Part shown: one piece after another, positions 48,468 to 57,690 of the stretch
Layout: each line of letters starts with the position of its first letter
Numbering within the stretch: the first letter of the stretch is position 1
Assembly: GCF_034259425.1 (NCBI RefSeq)
Contig: NZ_JAXIVU010000014.1
Span: 3,499 to 67,498 of the forward strand
Source: Denitrificimonas halotolerans
GTDB taxonomy: Bacteria > Pseudomonadota > Gammaproteobacteria > Pseudomonadales > Pseudomonadaceae
Reading direction: 5' to 3'
DNA: 64,000 nucleotides
Position numbers and translations under genes: made by a program
Notes under the pieces: model-generated
Told to the model about the DNA's origin: nothing
Databases searched by the model: none
The model's input: the letters and a program-made list of their open reading frames with translations, nothing else

Positions 48468-50183
48468 ATGCGTATAGAACAACGACCGTTACCTGAAAAT
48501 TTACCTGATTTAGGAGATCTACCGCCTTTGTTAACGCGCATTTATGCGGCGCGGGGGGTGCGTAGTGCTGCTGAATTAGAAAAAGGTTTGGCGCATTTAT
48601 TACCGGTGCACTTGCTGAAGGGGATGGATGCTGCGGTGCAGTTGCTGGCTCAGGCTTTGGAACAGCGTCAGCGGATACTTATTGTTGGTGACTTTGATGC
48701 TGATGGTGCCACCGCCAGCTGTGTCGGTATGCTGGGGTTGCAGATGCTCGGGGCTGCACACGTGGATTACCTGGTACCGAATCGCTTTGATTATGGTTAT
48801 GGTTTGACACCGGAAATCGTTGCTGTGGCTTTAGAGCGTCAGCCAGATTTATTGGTGACTGTGGATAATGGTATTTCCAGTGTTGAAGGTGTAGCAGCAG
48901 CACAAGCTGCGGGTTTAAAAGTTTTGGTGACAGATCACCACCTACCTGGGCATACCTTGCCAAGTGCCGATGCCATTGTGAATCCAAATCAACCCGGCTG
49001 TGAATTTCCAAGTAAGGCGTTAGCCGGTGTCGGTGTAATGTTTTATGTCTTGTTAGGCTTGCGGGCTCATTTACGTAGCAGTGGGTGGTTTGCTCAGCAG
49101 AATATAGCAGAGCCGAATTTGGCTGAACTGTTAGATTTGGTTGCGCTTGGTAGTGTGGCGGATGTCGTGCCGTTAGATGCTAATAATCGCATTTTAGTGC
49201 ATCAAGGCTTAGCTCGGATTCGTGCGGGCCGAGCACGCCCAGGATTACGCGCCATTTTGGAAGTGGCGCGTCGTGATCATCGCCGTATTGTATCCACTGA
49301 TTTAGGTTTTATTGTTGGCCCGCGTCTTAATGCTGCTGGGCGCTTAGATGATATCAGTTTAGGGATTGAGTGCTTACTCTGTGAGGATGCTGATGATGCT
49401 TTGCAACGCGCGCAGCAGTTGGAGCAGTTGAATCAAGATCGTAAACAGATCGAGCAGGGTATGCAGCAAGAGGCATTGGTGCAGCTTAAAGATTTGCCTG
49501 TAGAGGGCTTGCCTTTTGGTCTGTGTTTATTTGAGCCTGAATGGCATCAGGGTGTGATTGGTATTTTGGCATCGCGCATGAAGGAACGTTATCACCGTCC
49601 AGTGATTGCCTTCGCCGATGCAGATAACGGTGAGTTAAAAGGTTCGGCGCGTTCGATTCCAGGTTTACATATCCGCGATACTTTAGACGCGATAGCAGCA
49701 AGCTTTCCTGAATTGATTAGTAAATTTGGTGGTCATGCGATGGCGGCAGGCCTCACCATTAATAAACAGCATTACGAGGCCTTTGCTGAGGCTTTTGATG
49801 CCCAAGTGCGCAGTCAATTAACAGCGGATGACCTGACCGGTTGTATTTATTCCGACGGCTGTTTAGCTGACCATGAGTTTGATATGCAGTTGGCGCAACA
49901 GTTACGTCATGCTGGGCCATGGGGGCAGCGCTTTCCTGAGCCATTGTTCCATGGTGATTTTAAAATCCTCAGCCAAAGACTGGTGGGGGAGAGGCATTTG
50001 AAAATGGTATTGCAAAGCAGTAGAAGTGCGCCGCCAGTGGATGCTATTGCTTTTAATATTGATGTGGATGTGTGGCCTAACCCTAATATTTTAGAGGCGA
50101 GAGTTGCCTACACTCTAGATGTGAATGAATTTCGTGGCAATGAGACTTTGCAGTTGATTGTTTCTAGCTTGACCCCTCTTTGA
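48468..50183 (+). CDS. recJ: Single-stranded-DNA-specific exonuclease RecJ
   Basis: A 571-residue 5'-3' single-strand exonuclease of recombinational and mismatch repair. DHH-family motifs are intact: IVGDFDADGATAS (near 66-78), TVDNGISS (near 128), VTDHHLPG (DHH, near 152) and ALGSVADVVPL (near 222). The DHHA1 domain has GGHAMAAGLTI near residue 420. The final TGA (50181-50183) coincides with the first bases of an IS200/605-type right end, so the element inserted exactly at the stop codon. Full length appears preserved. prfB normally follows; the element now lies between. Confidence 0.95.
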   Translation: MRIEQRPLPENLPDLGDLPPLLTRIYAARGVRSAAELEKGLAHLLPVHLLKGMDAAVQLLAQALEQRQRILIVGDFDADGATASCVGMLGLQMLGAAHVDYLVPNRFDYGYGLTPEIVAVALERQPDLLVTVDNGISSVEGVAAAQAAGLKVLVTDHHLPGHTLPSADAIVNPNQPGCEFPSKALAGVGVMFYVLLGLRAHLRSSGWFAQQNIAEPNLAELLDLVALGSVADVVPLDANNRILVHQGLARIRAGRARPGLRAILEVARRDHRRIVSTDLGFIVGPRLNAAGRLDDISLGIECLLCEDADDALQRAQQLEQLNQDRKQIEQGMQQEALVQLKDLPVEGLPFGLCLFEPEWHQGVIGILASRMKERYHRPVIAFADADNGELKGSARSIPGLHIRDTLDAIAASFPELISKFGGHAMAAGLTINKQHYEAFAEAFDAQVRSQLTADDLTGCIYSDGCLADHEFDMQLAQQLRHAGPWGQRFPEPLFHGDFKILSQRLVGERHLKMVLQSSRSAPPVDAIAFNIDVDVWPNPNILEARVAYTLDVNEFRGNETLQLIVSSLTPL

Positions 50184-51129
50184 CATCCTTCCCCGACTTA
50201 AAGGACGGGGATTTCTACTGCTAGACGGCCATGCCCGGCCGCGAGAATGTTACGTGCCGCGTTGATATCGCGATCGTGGGTGACACCGCACCCACTGCAC
50301 GTCCATTCTCTTATTCCAAGTCCTGTGATACCTTTCGGCCTCGACTCGGGCAAACTGCCGCAACTCGAACAGGTTTGGGTGGTGTATGCCTCGTCAATTT
50401 CCTTAAAAACAATGCCTGCGTGAGCGCATTTATAGTCCAGCATTGTTTTTAATTGACCCCAGCCAGCGTCCAACACTGACTTGGCCATCGTGGTTTTAAC
50501 GAGCTTTAAACTACTGACATTGCCCACATAGATTTCACCGCAGCGATTGACTAGCTTACGGCTGAACTTGTGCAATGCGTCTTTTCTACGGTTAGCGATT
50601 TTCGCATGAATGGTTTTGACTTGGGTTTTATTTCTGGCTCGACCTCCATATTAACCACAACATTGAAGTACCAGCGGCCACGGGCATCTTCATTGAAACT
50701 GGCCGAGCGAAACTTGTATTGGTTCAAGCCGTAGCTGTCCCAGACCTTAAAATAGTGGCCGTTGTGGTAGACCTGCCCGTTTTTCCACTGCGCTGCACCT
50801 GTATTGACGGGTATCCAGCCCAGTGAGCGGCGTACACCGCCTGATTTGCGCCAGTTCAGCCGCACCTTCTTAAACTGCTTACGGCGCGTGACATACTCAC
50901 CTGCAATGCACTGTAAGGTTTGGCTGTGCAGCGCAAGCTCTTTATCTGCGCCCCTAGTGTAGGGATGCATATCAAAAGTAGACAAAAACACACCACGCTC
51001 TTTAATCGAGCGTTGACTTAATTCATGAACAAAGTTCCAGACGAAATTGACGCTTCGAGCCATGCGATTTAGCAGGGGCACATGCCTGTCTCGGACTCGG
51101 ACTTTTAATGTTTTGGTGTGCCTTATCAT
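50181..51129 (-). pseudogene. tnpB: Internally deleted IS200/IS605-type tnpB (copy 1) with right end
   Basis: TnpB is an RNA-guided nuclease encoded by IS200/IS605 elements. The N-terminal part (51129-50551) reads MIRHTKTLKVRVRDR and ends abnormally after VNMEVEPEIKP. The C-terminal part (to 50198) is in another frame, beginning KTQVKTIHAKIANRRKDALHKFS. An internal deletion removed the segment that carries the first RuvC aspartate, and the frame is lost. The zinc finger (CSSCG, CSGCG) and HDRDINAARNIL with the last RuvC Asp remain. At the position where many TnpBs have ENL, the sequence is VGNVSS. The right end (50181-50210) has the mismatch-containing hairpin CCCCG/CGGGG that also gives the omega-RNA 3' end. 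No tnpA is nearby. Confidence 0.85.
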
Positions 51130-51357
51130 GCTGTATATAATACCAGCACAACCTATACTGCAAAGACTTTAGCAGCCTGTTAAGGGGTTAAGGGGCTGCG
51201 TACACGGTCCTCGCTATCCATTCCCGCACTAAAAGTACGAGGTCTTACGCGATTTTGATAAAAGCGTAATGCAGGAGGCTTGATCTGCGCACAGTTGGTG
51301 CTTATTCAGGTACAATTAGCCTTTTTACACAGTTCAATCAAGCGAGAATCGTCTGTT

Positions 51358-52453
51358 ATGGAAGTCAATCCAATCCATTTAGCCATCAATGACTTAGCTG
51401 AGCGCACGCAAGTCATTCGGGGGTATCTTTGACTACGCTACTAAGCGTGAACGTCTAACTGAAGTTGAACGAGAGCTGGAAGATCCAGATATCTGGAGCA
51501 ACCCTGAATATGCACAAAACCTAGGACGTGAACGTTCGGCACTAGCTCAGGTTGTGGAAACTCTAGATAATTTAGAAAGTGGCGTCAGTGACGCTAAAGA
51601 CCTGCTGGAAATGGCTGTCGAAGAAGATGACCATGATGCTGTTGAAGAAGTACGCAGTGAAGTTGCAGCATTGGAGCAGGAACTGAGTGGCCTAGAGTTT
51701 CGCCGTATGTTTAGCGGCGATATGGACGCCAATAATGCATACCTTGATATTCAAGCCGGCTCCGGTGGTACTGAGGCGCAAGATTGGGCCAATATTTTAC
51801 TGCGTATGTACTTGCGTTGGGCTGATCATAATGGTTTTAAAGCAACCATTATGGAACTATCGCCTGGTGATGTAGCAGGTATTAAAGGCGCTACTTTACA
51901 TATTGAAGGTGAGTATGCTTTTGGTTGGTTGCGTACCGAAACGGGAGTACACCGTTTAGTGCGTAAAAGCCCCTTTGATTCGGGCAACCGTCGTCATACC
52001 TCCTTTACTGCTGTGTTTGTCTCGCCAGAGATTGATGACAATATTGAAATTGATATCAATCCTGCAGACTTGCGTATTGATACTTATCGCTCATCCGGTG
52101 CCGGCGGTCAGCACGTTAACACCACTGATTCTGCTGTACGTATTACCCATGAGCCTACTAATACGGTGGTGAGCTGTCAGAACGAGCGTTCTCAACATGC
52201 TAACCGTGACACTGCAATGAAAATGTTGCGTGCTAAATTGTATGAGTTGGAGTTGCAAAAACGCAGTGCTGCTTCACAAGAGTTAGAAGACAGTAAGTCT
52301 GATATTGGTTGGGGACATCAGATTCGTTCTTATGTTTTAGACCAGTCGCGTATTAAAGATTTACGCACCAACGTGGAAGAAAGTGACTGCGATTCGGTAC
52401 TCGATGGTGAGATCAATCAGTTTCTCGAGGCAAGTTTAAAACAGGGGCTGTAA
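51358..52453 (+). CDS. prfB: Peptide chain release factor 2, with +1 programmed frameshift
   Basis: RF2 ends translation at UGA and UAA. The gene starts at ATG 51358 and reads 24 codons to CTT, then an in-frame TGA at 51430-51432. Skipping base 51430 continues as DYATKRERL to 52453, which gives 364 residues. CTTTGAC with a preceding GGGGGTAT is the classical RF2 autoregulatory frameshift site. The tripeptide-like SPF motif for stop recognition (KSPFDSGNRRHTSF, near residue 205) and GGQ in SGAGGQHVNTTDS (near 250) are intact. lysS follows after 105 bases, the usual order. A conceptual translation starting at 51554 would miss the N-terminus. Confidence 0.95.
51416..51433 (+). promoter_or_regulatory. 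RF2 programmed +1 frameshift site
   Basis: CGGGGGTATCTTTGAC combines a Shine-Dalgarno-like GGGGG three bases before CTT, the slippery CTT codon, the in-frame TGA and a following C. This arrangement is conserved in prfB of most bacteria and lets low RF2 levels raise RF2 synthesis. Confidence 0.95.
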
Positions 52454-52558
52454 TGCTCCTGTTCGTCGTCGACCTAGTCAATATTGAAATCAGCATGCTT
52501 GAGCGTGCTTACAGTCGCTGTACGAGCGACCTGAATAACATTTAAGTGGATACCCATC

Positions 52559-54061
52559 ATGAGCGAACAACCGCTAACTCAGCATGAGTTGCAAGAGGAA
52601 GAAAACCGTTTAATTGCCTTGCGTAAAGAAAAACTGGCGATTGAGCGGGCCAAAGGCAATGCCTTCCCGAATGATTTTCGTCGCGAGCATTACTGCGCTG
52701 ATATCCAAAAGACCTATGTGGATGACACTAAAGAAGAGTTAGTCAGTGCTGCGATCCCGGTGAAAATTGCTGGGCGCATCATGCTCAATCGTGGTGCTTT
52801 TATGGTGGTGCAGGATATGACGGGGCGCTTGCAGGTCTATGTTGACCGCAAAGGCTTGCCTGCAGAAAAGCTTGCCGAGATTAAAACTTGGGATTTAGGC
52901 GACATCATTGGTGTTGAGGGTACTTTATCGCGTTCCGGTAAAGGTGATCTTTATGTGCATATGACACAGGTTCAACTGTTGACTAAAGCATTGCGTCCTT
53001 TACCAGATAAACACCATGGTTTAACGGATACTGAGCAGCGTTACCGTCAGCGTTATGTTGACTTGATTGTTAACGAGGATGTGCGTGATACCTTTAAAAT
53101 TCGCTCAAAAGTGATTGCTCATATCCGTAGCTTTTTAACCGAGCGTGACTTCTTGGAAGTGGAAACACCAATGCTGCAAACCATTCCAGGTGGTGCTGCA
53201 GCTAAACCTTTTGAAACTCACCATAATGCACTCGACTTGCCAATGTACTTACGTATTGCACCTGAGTTGTATTTGAAAAGATTGGTGGTCGGGGGGTTTG
53301 AGCGTGTGTTTGAAATCAACCGTAACTTCCGTAACGAAGGTGTTTCAACGCGGCATAACCCTGAGTTCACTATGCTTGAGTTCTATCAAGCCTATGCGGA
53401 CTATGAAGACAATATGGATTTAACCGAAGAGTTGTTCCGAGAGCTAGCGCAGAAGGTCTTGGGCAGTACGGATGTACCTTATCAGGGTAAGGTGTTCCAT
53501 TTTGGTGAGCCGTTCCAGCGCATTTCTTTGTTTGATTCAATCTTGAAATATAATCCGGAAATCACTGCCGCAGATTTAGAAGATCTAGATACTGCTCGTG
53601 AGTTGGCGAAAAAAAGCGGTGCTAAAGTGATGGGGTTTGAAGGTCTAGGTAAGTTACAAACTATGATCTTTGAGGAAACTGTTGAACATAAGTTGGAACA
53701 GCCAACGTTCATCACTCGTTATCCATTTGAAGTGTCACCGTTAGCACGCCGCAGTAACGATGATCCAAATGTCACAGACCGTTTTGAACTGTTCATTGGG
53801 GGACGTGAAATTGCTAACGCATATTCAGAATTAAACGATGCGGAAGATCAAGCAGATCGCTTCTTGGCGCAAGTGGCAGATAAAGACGCGGGTGATGATG
53901 AAGCTATGCATTACGATGCTGATTTTGTTCGTGCCTTGGAATACGGTATGCCGCCCACTGTTGGTGAAGGGATTGGTATCGATCGTTTAGTCATGTTACT
54001 TACAGATTCACCATCCATTCGTGATGTGATTTTATTCCCGCATATGCGTCCAGAGCATTAA
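52559..54061 (+). CDS. lysS: Lysyl-tRNA synthetase, class II
   Basis: A 500-residue class IIb synthetase. The N-terminal OB-fold anticodon domain (about 60-165) is followed by motif 1 (FLEVETPMLQTIPGGAAAKPF region near 198), motif 2 (EINRNFRNEGVSTRHNPEFT, near 257) and motif 3 (GEGIGIDRLVMLLTDSPSIRD, near 470). Length and motifs are complete. It follows prfB, as in E. coli and Pseudomonas. A GC-rich hairpin (54075-54103) ends the transcript. Confidence 0.97.
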   Translation: MSEQPLTQHELQEEENRLIALRKEKLAIERAKGNAFPNDFRREHYCADIQKTYVDDTKEELVSAAIPVKIAGRIMLNRGAFMVVQDMTGRLQVYVDRKGLPAEKLAEIKTWDLGDIIGVEGTLSRSGKGDLYVHMTQVQLLTKALRPLPDKHHGLTDTEQRYRQRYVDLIVNEDVRDTFKIRSKVIAHIRSFLTERDFLEVETPMLQTIPGGAAAKPFETHHNALDLPMYLRIAPELYLKRLVVGGFERVFEINRNFRNEGVSTRHNPEFTMLEFYQAYADYEDNMDLTEELFRELAQKVLGSTDVPYQGKVFHFGEPFQRISLFDSILKYNPEITAADLEDLDTARELAKKSGAKVMGFEGLGKLQTMIFEETVEHKLEQPTFITRYPFEVSPLARRSNDDPNVTDRFELFIGGREIANAYSELNDAEDQADRFLAQVADKDAGDDEAMHYDADFVRALEYGMPPTVGEGIGIDRLVMLLTDSPSIRDVILFPHMRPEH

Positions 54062-54074
54062 CTTTCTCTATTGA

Positions 54075-54103
54075 GGCCGCGATCCTGCTCTAGGGTTGCG
54101 GCC
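54075..54103 (+). terminator. Probable terminator after lysS
   Basis: GGCCGC at 54075-54080 pairs with GCGGCC at 54098-54103, with further partial pairs inside, followed by CATCTTTTAAATTTT. It is a moderately good intrinsic terminator. Confidence 0.65.
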
Positions 54104-54145
54104 CATCTTTTAAATTTTCCTACCGCGAGTCTGACGGAGCTGTTT

Positions 54146-54451
54146 ATGAGCGAACGTGATTATCGACCACTGATTGGTACTGCTATTGCAAGTGTTGTGG
54201 GAACGATTGCAGTTTTAGGCTATTACGGTTATTTGCACATTGCTAAACCCAGTGATGCGCTGTTGTTGGCTGAGTACACCATGTTAAAAACGATACCCGG
54301 TGAAGATTATAAGGTGTCATTAAAACCAGCTGAGCAAGTGGCTCAGTGTATGGATGGGGTAGTGGTTTTATTTGATACCAAGCAAAAAGGCTTAACCGGC
54401 GTTTTGGTGGATGATAAAAAACGTGCCGTACGCTGTGAGTTTGGTAATTAG
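54146..54451 (+). CDS. Small single-helix membrane protein, unknown
   Basis: A 101-residue protein with one N-terminal membrane helix (IGTAIASVVGTIAVLGYYGYL, near residues 10-30) and a small soluble domain, probably periplasmic. A pair of cysteines (near 69 and 97) lies in VAQCMDGVVVLFDTKQKGL and AVRCEFGN. I recognise no family. ATG 54146 has GGAG 7 bases upstream and gives a natural N-terminus, whereas the frame from 54071 overlaps the lysS terminator. It stands alone between lysS and a TnpB relic that begins 10 bases after its stop. Confidence 0.65.
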   Translation: MSERDYRPLIGTAIASVVGTIAVLGYYGYLHIAKPSDALLLAEYTMLKTIPGEDYKVSLKPAEQVAQCMDGVVVLFDTKQKGLTGVLVDDKKRAVRCEFGN

Positions 54452-54460
54452 AGTAGACTT

Positions 54461-54782
54461 TTATTAAAACCACGATGGCCAAGTCAGTGCTGGACGCTGG
54501 CTGGGGTCAATTAAAAACAATGCTGGACTATAAATGCGCTCACGCAGGCATTGTTTTTAAGGAAGTTGACGAGGCATACACCACACAAACCTGTTCGAGT
54601 TGCGGCAGTTTGCCCGAGTCGAGGCCGAAAGGTATCGCAGGACTTGGAATAAGAGAATGGACATGCAGTGGGTGTGGTGTCACCCACGATCGCGATATCA
54701 ACGCGGCACGGAACATTCTCGCGGCCGGGCATGGTCGTCTAGCAGTAGGAATTCCCGTCCTTTAGGTCGGGGAGGATGTCAA
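54461..54782 (+). pseudogene. tnpB: 5'-truncated tnpB fragment (copy 2) with right end
   Basis: This carries the last 96 codons of the same TnpB as copy 1, from AKSVLDAGWGQLKTML to AVGIPVL, including both zinc-finger CxxC pairs and HDRDINAARN. Only a few residues differ from copy 1 (for example KEVDEA for KEIDEA). Homology begins at TTAAAACCACGATGG near 54461; everything upstream is lost. The right-end hairpin CCCG-T-CC/GG-T-CGGG (54754-54771) and terminal GGAGGATGTCAA to 54782 are intact. The product cannot cut DNA, but the region equals an omega-RNA template. Confidence 0.85.
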
Positions 54783-54875
54783 TGGTATAAAGATACAAAG
54801 CTTAGAACACTTAAGACTTCTTGCTTGCAGCTGAATAACTCGGCAAGCTAAAGAAAACTATAGTGGAGAGCGAGT

Positions 54876-57512
54876 ATGATCCCAATTGATTCACGTCTAC
54901 GCGAGCATGTTCATTTATTAGGTGAGCTACTGGGCTCGACGATGAGTGAACAGCGCGGTGAAGAGTTTTTAGAGAAAATTGAACGCATCCGTACTGGTGC
55001 GAAAGCAGCTCGTCGTGGCTCAGAAGATGGCCGTCAACAGATGACCGATACTTTGGATCAGTTGTCTGAAGATGAATTGCTGCCAGTGGCACGTGGCTTT
55101 AATCAGTTTTTAAATCTGGCAAACATTGCAGATCAGTACCATTTAATGCGTCGCCGTCGCAGCGATGAAGAGCCTGCCTTTGAAGATCTGATGTTAGCCT
55201 CGCTGCTTGAGCGCCTAAAAGCTGTTGGACATACTCCGCAAAAACTATCGCAAGCCGTTGCTGATTTAGATATTGAGCTAGTGTTGACGGCTCACCCAAC
55301 CGAGGTGTCGCGGCGTACCTTAATCATGAAGTACGATATGATTGCGCAGCAATTAGCTGCTTTAGACCACACAGATTTAACCGCAAACGAGCGCGAAAAA
55401 ATTATCGCTAAACTGCGTAGCCTCATTACAGAAGTGTGGCACACGACAGAGATTCGGAGTGAGCAACCGACACCAGTGGACGAAGCACGTTGGGGGTTTG
55501 CAGTGATTGAGCGTTCCTTGTGGGAAGCCATTCCAAATGTCTTGCGTCATGTGGATCAAACTCTTGAGGCCGCCGGTGGCGAGAAGTTGCCCATCACTGC
55601 AACCCCGATCCGCTTTTCCACATGGATGGGGGGGGATCGCGATGGTAATCCGAATGTAACTGCGCGGGTGACGCGAGTTGTGCTGTTATTAGCACGTTGG
55701 ATCGCAGCCGACTTATTCTTACGTGATATTTCTCGCTTGACTGCTGAGCTGTCCATGCTCAATGGTAGCGCCGAGTTGATGGCGTTGGTGGGTGAAACTG
55801 ATGAGCCTTATCGCGTTCTGCTCAAGCGGCTGCGCGCTCGGTTGCGTAATACACGTGCAGAGTTACAAGACGCTATTTCTAACGGTAAGCCACTTTCAGC
55901 AACCGTTATGCGAGATACCAATGAGCTGTTAGAGCCATTATTGCTTTGCTATCGCTCGTTGCATGAGTGCGGCATGGGGCTCATTGCAGATGGTGATTTG
56001 CTTGACACTATTCGTCGGGCTACCACCTTTGGTTTATCTTTAGTGCGTTTAGATATCCGTCAAGATGCTGAGCGCCATACCAGTGCATTAAGTGAAATTA
56101 CGCAATGGTTAGGCTTAGGTGATTATGCACAGTGGAACGAAGAGCAGCGTCAAGCGTTTCTTTTAGCAGAGTTAGAAAACCGCAGGCCGTTACTCTCCAC
56201 TGCTTTTACACCCAGTGCAGATACTCAAGAAGTTTTAGAAACGTGTCAGGTGGTTGCTCAGGCTGCAGCGGATGCCTTAGGCTCTTATGTGATATCTATG
56301 GCTTCGGCACCATCCGATGTGTTAGCTGTGCAGCTTTTGCTGAAAGAGGCAGGGTTGCGGCGTGCGATGCGTATTGCGCCTTTGTTTGAAACGCAAGATG
56401 ATCTACATAATGCCGCCGGGGTGATTGATCAATTACTCAGTTTGAAAGATTACCGCGAGAGCTTAGCAGGTCCGCAAGAAGTTATGATCGGTTATTCAGA
56501 CTCAGCTAAAGATGCAGGGACTACGGCAGCGGCTTGGTCGCAGTATCGCGCCCAAGAAGAGTTGGTGGCTGTTTGTGAAAAGCAAGGGGTTGAGCTGATT
56601 TTATTCCATGGTCGTGGGGGCACTGTGGGCCGTGGCGGCGGTCCAGCGCATGAAGCAATTTTGTCACAGCCACCAGGCTCTGTAGCTGGTCGTTTCCGTA
56701 CTACTGAGCAAGGTGAGGTGATTCGTTACAAATATGGTTTGCCGGAAGTAGCTGCGCAAAACCTTAATCTGTATTTGGCATCTGTATTGGAAGCAACATT
56801 GCTGCCACCTCCTGAGCCTAAAGAATCATGGCGCGCGGTCATGGAGCGTCTAGCTGCTGATGGCCTGGCTGCTTATCGTAAAACGGTGCGTGAAGAGCCC
56901 CATTTTGTTGATTATTTCCGCCAAGCAACACCTGAGCAAGAGCTAGGACGTTTGCCGCTGGGTAGCCGTCCTGCACGTCGTCGTACCGGTGGCATTGAAA
57001 GTTTACGAGCAATTCCGTGGATTTTTGCTTGGACTCAAACACGGATGATGTTGCCTGCTTGGTTGGGTTGGGAAACTGCGCTGCAAAAAGCAGTAGAGCG
57101 GCAAGAGGAAGCGGTGCTGGCAGAAATGCGTGATCAGTGGCCGTTTTTTAGAGCGCGCATTGATATGCTAGAAATGGTGTTGTTAAAAGCGGACTCGGGT
57201 ATTGCACGCTTATATGATGAGCGTTTAGTTAAGGATGAGTTGCGTGGTTTTGGTGAGCAGCTGTATGTGCACTTGGAACAGGCGGTGGAGCAAGTGCTGA
57301 ACTTGACTGGGGAAGCACATTTGTTAGAGCGACACCCGCAAGTGCGTGCTTCCATCAGTGTGCGGGATACATATTTAGATCCGCTACATTTATTGCAGGT
57401 GGAATTATTAGCGCGCTCGCGAGAGCAGGGTGATGAGATTTGTCCTGCAATTGAGCAAGCACTCTTGGTGACGGTGGCAGGTATTGCTGCGGGTTTGCGT
57501 AATACAGGTTAA
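54876..57512 (+). CDS. ppc: Phosphoenolpyruvate carboxylase
   Basis: An 878-residue enzyme that forms oxaloacetate from PEP and bicarbonate and refills the TCA cycle. The catalytic His is in VLTAHPTEVSRRT near residue 138, and the second signature is VELILFHGRGGTVGRGGGPAH (near 566, about 21 residues long). Allosteric Lys/Arg regions and the C-terminal GLRNTG (RNTG in place of QNTG) are visible. Length is typical of proteobacterial PEPC. It has its own promoter region after the TnpB relic. A second TnpB right end lies downstream. Confidence 0.96.
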   Translation: MIPIDSRLREHVHLLGELLGSTMSEQRGEEFLEKIERIRTGAKAARRGSEDGRQQMTDTLDQLSEDELLPVARGFNQFLNLANIADQYHLMRRRRSDEEPAFEDLMLASLLERLKAVGHTPQKLSQAVADLDIELVLTAHPTEVSRRTLIMKYDMIAQQLAALDHTDLTANEREKIIAKLRSLITEVWHTTEIRSEQPTPVDEARWGFAVIERSLWEAIPNVLRHVDQTLEAAGGEKLPITATPIRFSTWMGGDRDGNPNVTARVTRVVLLLARWIAADLFLRDISRLTAELSMLNGSAELMALVGETDEPYRVLLKRLRARLRNTRAELQDAISNGKPLSATVMRDTNELLEPLLLCYRSLHECGMGLIADGDLLDTIRRATTFGLSLVRLDIRQDAERHTSALSEITQWLGLGDYAQWNEEQRQAFLLAELENRRPLLSTAFTPSADTQEVLETCQVVAQAAADALGSYVISMASAPSDVLAVQLLLKEAGLRRAMRIAPLFETQDDLHNAAGVIDQLLSLKDYRESLAGPQEVMIGYSDSAKDAGTTAAAWSQYRAQEELVAVCEKQGVELILFHGRGGTVGRGGGPAHEAILSQPPGSVAGRFRTTEQGEVIRYKYGLPEVAAQNLNLYLASVLEATLLPPPEPKESWRAVMERLAADGLAAYRKTVREEPHFVDYFRQATPEQELGRLPLGSRPARRRTGGIESLRAIPWIFAWTQTRMMLPAWLGWETALQKAVERQEEAVLAEMRDQWPFFRARIDMLEMVLLKADSGIARLYDERLVKDELRGFGEQLYVHLEQAVEQVLNLTGEAHLLERHPQVRASISVRDTYLDPLHLLQVELLARSREQGDEICPAIEQALLVTVAGIAAGLRNTG

Positions 57513-57565
57513 GAAAGCACTGTCGATCAAGGTGTTCAGTTTATTGGTCGACAGTTTTATATCAA

Positions 57566-57635
57566 CAATTCTCGCGGCCGAGCATGGTCGTCTAGCAGTA
57601 GGAATCCCCGTCCTTTAGGTCGGGGAGGATATCAA
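57566..57635 (+). mobile_element. Solo right end of the TnpB element (copy 3)
   Basis: About 70 bases match the last 12 codons and right end of copies 1 and 2: TTCTCGCGGCCGAGCATGG, the hairpin CCCCGTCCTTTAGGTCGGGG (57606-57625), and a terminus GGAGGATATCAA with one change. ATATCAA occurs on both sides (57560-57566 and 57629-57635), so recombination between these short repeats may have removed the rest. No coding capacity is left. Confidence 0.85.
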
Positions 57636-57690
57636 ATCAATATATTGCTGGACCACTGTAATAACGCACTGTCGATTCTGCCGATATAAC

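Noticed and set aside
51430..51432. Nonsense mutation or sequencing error in prfB
   Set aside because: The surrounding GGGGGTATCTTTGAC is the standard programmed frameshift site.
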